A DNA stretch of 64,000 bases from Stentor roeselii (taxonomy: Eukaryota > Ciliophora > Heterotrichea > Heterotrichida > Stentoridae), in NCBI GenBank assembly GCA_006503475.1, contig RSEH01000069.1, positions 1 through 64,000 on the forward strand, read 5' to 3'. This document shows positions 57,012 to 64,000 of the stretch, piece after piece (position 1 is the stretch's first letter; every line of letters begins with the position of its first letter). Below the pieces are notes generated by a model. That model worked only from the letters and a program-made list of their open reading frames with translations, was not told the origin of the DNA and ran no database searches. Both the position numbers and the translations under genes were made by a program.

Positions 57012-59219
57012 CTAACACGAGGAAAATCTTGAATCACTAGACTGCCCTCCTTTGATTCCTCTTCTAATCCTTGGATGAATCTCAGCACAGCTCTTTTCCT
57101 CTTCAATAATCTTAAGTTTATGACATTCTTCCGAGCTGGCGATCATTAAATTCTCAAGTTTTTTCATCCTATCCTGAACAGCTTTGAACTTCTCCGAATT
57201 TTTCAATCTTCCTTTCGTCCTTTTTTCAATTAGCTGATAAGAAAGACTAAGTTTTGAAACAGTTTCTTCCAAATTCGAGACTCGTTGTTTAAGTCTTTTT
57301 TGTTGAATTTGTTTATAAGTTTCCAATTCTCGTTTATAAAATCGAGTCTGTCTTTTATCATATTTCAAATTATTGATAAGAAGTTCTTTTTGTTTAATGT
57401 CTGCCAATAAAGCCTGCTTCTGTCCTTCCCAGTCAGAGTCTTTGTGTTTTTGACCAGGTTCGAAAGACTCGAAGCTAAGGTTTTGCATGTTCAGACTATC
57501 AAAGGTTTTTTGGTCTTCAGTTGATTCGTCTAGTGCGTGGGTGTAGTCGGTTCTAATAGAATCTTCAGTTTTCACGAACCGGTCTTTGAAAAGACCAGGG
57601 TTTTGAATGTATTCCGAAGGAATTTTGTGTGGTTCTAAAAGTCGTGTTTCTTGAATTTTCATGATTTCTTCTAAACAAGAGATCTGCTGGGTCTTCGCTT
57701 GAATGATGACTTCGTTTTTTTTGTTGATTTCTTGACTTTCGTTTAGTTTTTCCTCGATTTCTTGCATTGTTAACAACAAGTTAATCAATCTACTGCTCAG
57801 GTTTTTGTTCTCAAGGATCAATTTCGCGTTTTTCTCAACTTGACTGTCAAGAGCTTGCTGGAGGTTTGACGAGGTTTCTTTTTCTAAAAGAAGGTTTTTA
57901 CGTTCAAGTTCAAGTTCTTCAATTAAAGAAGCTCTCAGTGCGTCGTTTGACGACTGAAGGTCTGACTTTTGCCCTAAAAGATGCGAAAAAGATGGGCTGG
58001 AATTTGAAGATTTTTCAGAAAATTGAAGAAAGTCGAAGTGTCCAGCTTCTGCGAGAAATTTTTCGAGTTGCTCAATTCTGCTTTCTTTTAAAGCTATTGA
58101 ATCGTTGGCTTTTTTCAGTAGGGACTTCAGCTCTGGAATGGAAAGGTCTTTGTTTACTTTTGGCTTGTTTTTTACCGCTTTTGCACGGATACCGAAACGA
58201 AGGGTGCTTAATGTTTCGAACTCGTTTAGAGAGGCGGGTGAACAAGTGATTATCAGGCAGGTCTGGGAGTTGCCACCGAGGGAGTCTTGAAGGATACGAG
58301 TTAGTTTTGAATCGCGGTAAGGAATGTGGGTTGATTTTCCGTCTGTTAAGGAATTTATCACTAGACCTAGAGCTGATAAGGATCGGTTTATGCATTTTGC
58401 CTCGACTAGTCTTTGGCCTTCTGCTCCTGTTTTTGAGATCTTTTCGGAACCTGCTAGGTCTACGAGGAATAGTTTTCCTGTTTTGGAGGATAAGTCTCGA
58501 GTATCAGTCTCAGTAACAACAACCTGAAAGATGCAATGCGAGCGCGAAGAAAATTCATTCATTAAAGTAAAAGCCACTTCTCGATTAAGACATCCATTTT
58601 TCAGCAATCTCATCATTTCCCCTTCACTAACTACATACTCTTCAGTTAACCCTTGTATAAAAACTCCTCGATTCTTATCCTCCGCTATTTTCAAGTTGCT
58701 ATTTCCTCCAATTAAATCCCTGATTTTTTCCAAGTAAATCTCACAAAATGATACCTTGACTGAAAACTCCAGATTCGAGTCAGCATTTGAAATGTGTTCA
58801 AATAAACTTTTAGCTGATCTCGGAACGATTCCGGCAGACTTGCCATCATCTAAATCATTTCCAATCATAGTAAAAGTTTTTCCAGATGATGTCTGACCAT
58901 ATGTCAGAAGTGTTCCATTAAAGCCCTGCAAAACAGCCTGAACAATAGGAAGAGCAGCAAGTTCATAAACCTCTTCCTGAGAATTCTCAGGTTTAAAGAC
59001 CTTATCAAACGAAAAAACTAAAGGAAAGTTATCATCATACTGGTTCTTCAGTGAAACCGAAGTTTCTGACTGGAACTGAAGTGAAAGTCCAGAACTTGTT
59101 TGATTTTCCTTCAGAGTAAGAGGACGGAATCGACACATGACTTTAACATCTCCTTTAGGATCAGAGTCCTTACTTTGTGTTGAGAGAGAATTGTTGGATT
59201 TGGCTGATCTTTCGGCCAT
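57012..59219 (-). CDS. Kinesin-1 (KIF5-like) heavy chain
   Basis: 735 residues. The N-terminal motor has every signature: P-loop GQTSSGKT (108-115), NEFSSRSH switch I, LVDLAGSEK switch II, HIPYRDSKLTRILQDSLGGN and FGIRAKAVKNKPKVN, a neck typical of kinesin-1. KVSFCEIYLEKIRDL and GIVPRSAKSLF match kinesin-1 best. A long coiled coil follows and a basic tail ends it (RIRRGIKGGQ). It moves cargo toward microtubule plus ends. Shorter than animal KIF5 (about 960). It faces the PDI-like gene with 98 bp between start codons. TAG stop. Confidence 0.95.
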   Translation of the reverse strand: MAERSAKSNNSLSTQSKDSDPKGDVKVMCRFRPLTLKENQTSSGLSLQFQSETSVSLKNQYDDNFPLVFSFDKVFKPENSQEEVYELAALPIVQAVLQGFNGTLLTYGQTSSGKTFTMIGNDLDDGKSAGIVPRSAKSLFEHISNADSNLEFSVKVSFCEIYLEKIRDLIGGNSNLKIAEDKNRGVFIQGLTEEYVVSEGEMMRLLKNGCLNREVAFTLMNEFSSRSHCIFQVVVTETDTRDLSSKTGKLFLVDLAGSEKISKTGAEGQRLVEAKCINRSLSALGLVINSLTDGKSTHIPYRDSKLTRILQDSLGGNSQTCLIITCSPASLNEFETLSTLRFGIRAKAVKNKPKVNKDLSIPELKSLLKKANDSIALKESRIEQLEKFLAEAGHFDFLQFSEKSSNSSPSFSHLLGQKSDLQSSNDALRASLIEELELERKNLLLEKETSSNLQQALDSQVEKNAKLILENKNLSSRLINLLLTMQEIEEKLNESQEINKKNEVIIQAKTQQISCLEEIMKIQETRLLEPHKIPSEYIQNPGLFKDRFVKTEDSIRTDYTHALDESTEDQKTFDSLNMQNLSFESFEPGQKHKDSDWEGQKQALLADIKQKELLINNLKYDKRQTRFYKRELETYKQIQQKRLKQRVSNLEETVSKLSLSYQLIEKRTKGRLKNSEKFKAVQDRMKKLENLMIASSEECHKLKIIEEEKSCAEIHPRIRRGIKGGQSSDSRFSSC

Positions 59220-59317
59220 TTAATTATAATGAAATCCTTGAATGGAAGAATCGATAAACTTTAATTTGAAACTAAACAATTGGAAAGTTGAGAAAAATGG
59301 GTAGATAAACACGTAAT

Positions 59318-60811
59318 ATGGGAAAAAACTCCGTTTTTCTCTTTCTTGCTTGTTTCGCGGTTTTTACTTCAGGGTACATCCGAGAAGGGCCGCTTTACGA
59401 GTTGCTTGCAAAAGACTTCGATGATTTTCTGCAGGAGTTCAGAGAAGACTTGAGAGTTATTCTTTTTTATGGACAGTTCTTCGGAAATTCACGAAGTCCA
59501 AGTTCAGAGTTATTCACATTTGCCAAGAATTTTCCTTACAAAGAAGTAAGATTTGCCAAGATGAATGCAGCGAATACCACAAATGCTGAGATAATTAAAA
59601 GGTTCTCGAAAAACAGCAATTTTTTTATGGTCTATTGTTTAGCAATGACTGACAAGTGTCTTGAATATCGAGGCGAGATTAATTCAAAAGGAATGACTGC
59701 AGTTTTCAGTGAATTGATGGAAAAAACTGTAGTTTTAACAAATAGTCTTGAACTAGAAAAGCTGATGGAGAGTAAATTTCGATTTAGTCGTCTTTGTGTT
59801 GGGGTTTTTGAAGACTTTCAAGGAGAAAATTTCACTTTTTTCCAGAACTTTACTTATGAAAATGCAGAAAGGTTTAAATTCGCCCTGGCGAGAGATGAAG
59901 GTGACTGGTCTCATTATTTTCGGATTAACTCTGATTCTGTTGTTGTCGTTAGCGGCTCAGGCCTGGCACACGGCTTCAGTGAAAAAAATGTGGCGTTAGC
60001 CACATCTCGTATTGGAGAACTTGAAAAATTCCTGAATTGGACTTGGGATCCTTTTTTTTCTTTCATCACTCCAAGAAACTTTTTTAGTTTTAATACAACT
60101 GAAGTTCCACTTTTTGTACTTTATTTGGATATCGAGCGATTTTCACCTTTTATTGAAAAAATCGTTTCTAGCTTTGCAGAAGTCTTTAAAGATAAAATTG
60201 TTGCTCTTTATGAACTGAAAAAAATACAACTGGGAATCGCGGATGTCTTCGAGTTTGGAAATGAGTTGGCAAGGGTTAATCTTGATTCGAACGATATGAT
60301 GATTGTGGCTTATTTCAAGGGAAAGGTTTATTATTTAGAAAAAGAAAGGTTTTTTGAGGCGGGAGTGTTTTTTAAAGATGGACTTGTTGAATTCGCGAGT
60401 TCTTTTGAGTTAGGAACTCTTTCACCTCATGTTAAATCTGAACCTGTTCCTAAGAAAAGATATGAAAAAACTATTAGGGTGTTAGTTGCCTCTACTTTAA
60501 ATGAATTCATTGAGAATTATGATACTATTCATGTTTTACTGGTTTTCAACTCGAGGTTTAAGGATGATTATAAAAAAGCTTTGGAATGTTTTGAAGCACT
60601 TTCGGAAAAGTATGAGAAAAATTATTTTGTTGACTTTGCGAAAATCAGTGGCTTGCATAATTCTTTGCCTTCTAACTTTGGTGAAAAAAGTGATAATAGG
60701 GTTTACTTGGTTAATAAATCGAGAGTTATTCAGTACTCTGGGAAATGGGATGTTGAAAGAATTTCAGGGGCTATTGATACGCAGTTGCAGAAGAAAAAGA
60801 CGGATTTGTAG
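59318..60811 (+). CDS. PDI-like ER protein without active-site cysteines
   Basis: 497 residues: signal peptide (MGKNSVFLFLACFAVFTSG) and four thioredoxin-like folds in the a-b-b'-a' order of PDI. The first fold has LFYGQFFGNSRSPS where FYAPWCGHCK is expected; the last has VLLVFNSRFKDDYKKA. No CxxC is present, so redox activity should be lost. The end KKKTDL resembles a weak KDEL-type retrieval signal. It may act as a chaperone-like binder in the ER, as other Cys-less PDIs do. Start TAATATG; stop TAG. Confidence 0.85.
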   Translation: MGKNSVFLFLACFAVFTSGYIREGPLYELLAKDFDDFLQEFREDLRVILFYGQFFGNSRSPSSELFTFAKNFPYKEVRFAKMNAANTTNAEIIKRFSKNSNFFMVYCLAMTDKCLEYRGEINSKGMTAVFSELMEKTVVLTNSLELEKLMESKFRFSRLCVGVFEDFQGENFTFFQNFTYENAERFKFALARDEGDWSHYFRINSDSVVVVSGSGLAHGFSEKNVALATSRIGELEKFLNWTWDPFFSFITPRNFFSFNTTEVPLFVLYLDIERFSPFIEKIVSSFAEVFKDKIVALYELKKIQLGIADVFEFGNELARVNLDSNDMMIVAYFKGKVYYLEKERFFEAGVFFKDGLVEFASSFELGTLSPHVKSEPVPKKRYEKTIRVLVASTLNEFIENYDTIHVLLVFNSRFKDDYKKALECFEALSEKYEKNYFVDFAKISGLHNSLPSNFGEKSDNRVYLVNKSRVIQYSGKWDVERISGAIDTQLQKKKTDL

Positions 60812-61067
60812 AGATTAGGTTAGGTTAAGATAAGATTATGAAGGATGATTGTTGAAGTAGGAGATCTTTAATTAAATCAAATTATTAATGGTTACTTAAA
60901 TAGTTGAATTGGATGGAATAAGGAATAATTTCAGGTATTGGAGAATGTTTAGGCTGGGTGTAAATTTAGATTGTGATTTAAATAGATCGGTCTTGAATCA
61001 TTCATTTTTTATCTTAATATCAGATGTATTATCAATTTCAAATATCATTTCTTTAGAGGGGGTATAA

Positions 61068-61976
61068 ATGAGCGATTCTGAATCAAAACTTTCACTATCA
61101 CCTGCTGGCTCTCCGAAAATAGAGGCTGAGAGTCCACAGTCAGAATCAGGCACTGAAGAAGAAGAGCAAGAAGAGCAAGAGGAACAAGAAGAAACTCCGA
61201 TCGACTTACTTAAAAAGAAGAAGCGCGTAAACCGAGCAGTAGACGACGAGCCAGACGAAGAAACCGAAAACATGATCCACGCAATGATCCAATCAATGCA
61301 AGAAGCCGCCAACAACGACATCGAGGCAAACGAAAGCGGTCTTCCAGCTCTTTCAAAGCTAAAAATGTTAGACAAAGTGATAAAGTTCTTAAAAGTATCC
61401 AAACATCACGAGTTATTCCTTCAAATGAACGGTTGCGTGACACTCGGTCGTTGGTTATCACAATTGCCAGACGGTTCATTTCCTTCAAACCCTCTTCGCA
61501 AAGGTCTTTTAGAGGCGATTCAAGACATTCGAATCGAGGTTGACAACTTGACAAGCAGTTCTCTGGGAAAGGCAGTGATGGCGATTTTCAAGAACCCGAA
61601 CGAAACAGCTCAGATCAAAAAGCTGGCAAAGTCTTTGATTGATAAATGGAGCAGAATGATTTATGATATCAAAACAGAGTACACTGAACTTCATGCTGAT
61701 GGGCAGGTCGTCGAGTTGAACAGTCGGGATAAGAAAAAAATTAACTTGCAGAATCTTCTTGATAAGGAAGGAATGACAAACTATACTAAAATACCTGAAA
61801 AAGGACTTTTTAATTTCAGGTATAAACCTGCCTCTGAATTTAAGGAAAGTGACTCGGTTCAACAGTTCCCGGCGGAGTCAACGTATGCCAGACTTAAGAA
61901 AAAAATGATGAAGAAGAAGGGAAATTCGAAGACTAAAGGACTCATGAGTGTTGATGGAAAAGGACTAGATTATTAA
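61068..61976 (+). CDS. IWS1: Transcription elongation factor IWS1/Spn1
   Basis: 302 residues. An acidic, disordered N-terminus (EEQEEQEEQEE, 26-43) precedes the TFIIS-N (LW) helical domain (about 85-200), with LKMLDKVIKFLK, NGCVTLGRWLSQLPDGSFPS, LGKAVMAIFKNPNETAQIKK and LAKSLIDKWSRMIY. It binds Spt6 and Pol II and links elongation with mRNA export. The C-terminus is basic. GGGTATAAATG start. Stop is TAA. The next gene converges 127 bp away. Confidence 0.95.
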   Translation: MSDSESKLSLSPAGSPKIEAESPQSESGTEEEEQEEQEEQEETPIDLLKKKKRVNRAVDDEPDEETENMIHAMIQSMQEAANNDIEANESGLPALSKLKMLDKVIKFLKVSKHHELFLQMNGCVTLGRWLSQLPDGSFPSNPLRKGLLEAIQDIRIEVDNLTSSSLGKAVMAIFKNPNETAQIKKLAKSLIDKWSRMIYDIKTEYTELHADGQVVELNSRDKKKINLQNLLDKEGMTNYTKIPEKGLFNFRYKPASEFKESDSVQQFPAESTYARLKKKMMKKKGNSKTKGLMSVDGKGLDY

Positions 61977-62103
61977 GTGAATAGTAAAGAATGGAATAAA
62001 TAATGATTTTTTTTAAAATCATTGGAAAATATTTGAATTGTTCTGAGAAACTTATAATAAATCACTAAAAACACATCATTAACTAATCAACTTAAACATC
62101 ATT

Positions 62104-64000
62104 TTAATTACTCTCAATATCCTCCACCTTAAAATAATGAGGAGCAAGCTCTAAAAGCCATTCAGGTTTAATCTCACTGCAATTCCTCATAAACTCCTTA
62201 CTCGTCATCACAAGTTCATGGTACAAGACCCACACAGGTAAAAACTTGAACATTATCGAACTGGGATGGACAAAAACCGTATGCGGGCTTTTTAAAGTTC
62301 TGTAAATTCCTGTCTTTTGAAGTCTGGCACAGTTAAAAAAGAAACCAGAACAAAAAGATTTCACAACCATTGAAAAATCTTTGCAGGTCTCTTTGTTGAC
62401 GATCAGTTCAACTCTTTCACAGAGGTCTAGAAGTTGTTCTCGGATGTCTCTTGCTTTATTCATGCTACGAAACTGGATGAAATGGTCCTTGCACCAGTTT
62501 GATGAAAAATTCGCTTCTTCCCATTGCAGGAAAACTTGGAGTAATGTTAGATGATCGCCTTCTCTTGAGGAAAATGAGAGTTTTGCGTTGTCTGCGTGAA
62601 TTGCTCGGTCTTTTGGTCTGAAAAAAATACTGTTACCCACACTTAGCATCGCAGCGATAGTGACTACCTCATTCACACATTGATACTTATCAGAATGAAT
62701 AATACTTTTACTCAGCTTAGGACTGACAGGGAACTCCGCCATTCTCCTTCCCAACTTGGTAAGCTGAGCTTCATCATTAAGCGCTCCAAGTGCATAAAGT
62801 TCTTCTAAAGCCCTCATCAAAGTTTCACTAGCAGGGGGGTCAAGAAAGTCAAAATGAACCAAGTCCTCAATTCCAAGACTTTTCAAAACAAGTACAACAT
62901 TTCCCAAGTTGCATCTTTGAATTTCAGGAACTTGATTCTCTTCAAGTTCATTTTCAAAAGACCACAAAGTATACATTCTGAAGCATTTCCCTGGAGAGAC
63001 CCTTCCGGCCCTCCCTGCGCGCTGGCGCGCAGAAGCTTTTGAGATGGGAACTACTACTAAACTTTCCATTCCACTTCTTGGGTTGTAACAAGTTTCTTTG
63101 CATAGGCCACAGTCGATCACGTAAACGATACCGTCTATTGTTACACTTGTTTCTGCGATGTTTGTTGCAAGGACTACTTTTCTAGCACCTTCTGGAGTCT
63201 TTTCGAAAATTTTACCTTGGAGGTCACTGGGAAGGGTTGAGTAGATTGGAAGGATTATTAACTCGGGAATTTTACTGCCAAGACCTCGTGTTCTGGATAG
63301 CAGCATGTCTTGGGTTGCTTCTATTTCTTCTTGCCCTGTTAGGAATACCAGAATGTCGCCTTGGGGTTGGGTAACATGAATCTGAAGGGTAGTAATAACA
63401 GCAGCTTCCAAATAATCAGCTTCCGGATTTTTCGTATAAAAAACATCAACAGGAAACCTCCTTCCAGGAATTCCAAAAACAGGAGCATTATCAAAATACC
63501 TTGCAAATTTTTCAGCATCCATAGTAGCTGACGAAATGATAACTTTTAATTGTTTTCGTGCCCTAGACAAGTCCTTAATAAGTCCAAACAAGATATCAGT
63601 ATGTAAAGTCCTTTCATGAGCCTCATCAATCATAATAACCGAATAACAACTAAGTTCAGGGTCCATCATGAATTCCCTAAGCAGCATTCCATCAGTCATA
63701 TACTTGATCAAGGTCTTTTCAGAGGTGCAGTCCTCAAACCTGATGGTATATCCGACTTCATGTCCAAGTTTCACCATCATTTCCTGAGCCACCCTGGAAG
63801 CCACACTCATGGCAGCGACTCTTCTCGGCTGGGTGCAGGCGATTTTCCCATATTTCGTATACCCCACCTCATGAAGGTACTGAGGAATCTGAGTCGTTTT
63901 TCCAGAACCTGTTTCACCTTCCACTATCAAAATTTTATTATCACGAATAGCTTCCAGGAGCTTTTCACGATGTTTGAAAACTGGAAGTTCTTCTCTTTCA
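62104..64000 (-). CDS. DHX16: DEAH-box spliceosomal RNA helicase DHX16/Prp2 (5' partial)
   Basis: 632 codons in the window, with the N-terminus beyond it. RecA1: [10 protein letters not shown] (I), CTQPRRVAA (Ia), [12 protein letters not shown] (II), [10 protein letters not shown] (III). RecA2: [18 protein letters not shown] (V), [14 protein letters not shown] (VI), then the winged-helix/ratchet and OB domains ([43 protein letters not shown]). Closest in detail to Prp2/DHX16, which activates the spliceosome before step one. The window edge cuts at [19 protein letters not shown], where the helicase core begins. TAA stop. Its cofactor DNAJC8-like protein is also in the window. Confidence 0.95.
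   Translation of the reverse strand, partial: EREELPVFKHREKLLEAIRDNKILIVEGETGSGKTTQIPQYLHEVGYTKYGKIACTQPRRVAAMSVASRVAQEMMVKLGHEVGYTIRFEDCTSEKTLIKYMTDGMLLREFMMDPELSCYSVIMIDEAHERTLHTDILFGLIKDLSRARKQLKVIISSATMDAEKFARYFDNAPVFGIPGRRFPVDVFYTKNPEADYLEAAVITTLQIHVTQPQGDILVFLTGQEEIEATQDMLLSRTRGLGSKIPELIILPIYSTLPSDLQGKIFEKTPEGARKVVLATNIAETSVTIDGIVYVIDCGLCKETCYNPRSGMESLVVVPISKASARQRAGRAGRVSPGKCFRMYTLWSFENELEENQVPEIQRCNLGNVVLVLKSLGIEDLVHFDFLDPPASETLMRALEELYALGALNDEAQLTKLGRRMAEFPVSPKLSKSIIHSDKYQCVNEVVTIAAMLSVGNSIFFRPKDRAIHADNAKLSFSSREGDHLTLLQVFLQWEEANFSSNWCKDHFIQFRSMNKARDIREQLLDLCERVELIVNKETCKDFSMVVKSFCSGFFFNCARLQKTGIYRTLKSPHTVFVHPSSIMFKFLPVWVLYHELVMTSKEFMRNCSEIKPEWLLELAPHYFKVEDIESN

Overview
This window looks like macronuclear DNA of a heterotrich ciliate, either Stentor or a close relative. 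Four things point there. (1) Spliceosomal introns of exactly 15 nt: five are placed by protein continuity, each GT...AG and each carrying an in-frame stop. (2) The standard code works across about 45 genes, with TAA and TAG as the usual stops. (3) The packing is extreme: start codons of divergent genes 7 bp apart, head-to-tail genes 1 to 13 bp apart, and convergent stop codons that overlap. (4) The gene content is ciliary and cortical and the DNA is AT-rich. There are no prokaryotic operon signals, CRISPR arrays, recognisable transposons or viral remnants.

Layout. 0-6 kb: a giant Cys-rich multi-pass surface protein, cut by the window start, with one in-frame TGA at a Cys position. 6-8 kb: AT-rich DNA and a decayed RING/IBR gene. 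8-20 kb: an ML-like secreted protein, a basic coiled-coil protein, mitochondrial RNA polymerase, a NEK kinase, DNAJC8, a 51-bp tandem repeat, a novel 'FSPKIN'-repeat protein and a degenerate kinesin. 20.6 kb: a lone 5S rRNA gene. 21-33 kb: PHAF1, RPS9, a tandem-E2 protein, a HAD phosphatase divergent from a Rho-like GTPase, a RING/B-box protein, proteasome RPT1, a PP2C and a cystatin. 33-45 kb: BBS7, tRNA-Thr, eEF1B, a second PP2C, RanGAP, a SET-domain methyltransferase, a KxDL-like protein and a CFAP97-like protein. 46-50 kb: mostly gene-free AT-rich DNA around a B-box protein. 50-64 kb: two MGC-type lipid-anchored proteins, a papain-like pseudoprotease, several unknown proteins, a C2H2 protein, a REEP-like protein, kinesin-1, a redox-dead PDI-like protein, IWS1 and DHX16/Prp2 (cut by the window end).

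Most genes are single-copy housekeeping genes (splicing, transcription, proteasome, translation, nuclear transport) mixed with ciliary or trafficking genes (BBS7, NEK, kinesins, CFAP97-like). The unusual signals are the start-abutting TATAAATG motif, the minimal introns (one possibly 14 nt, several candidates overlapping stop codons), the active-plus-dead tandem E2, a run of pseudoenzymes (papain, PDI, half of the E2, possibly a kinesin), and a small undescribed family with two members (30.7 and 53.6 kb).
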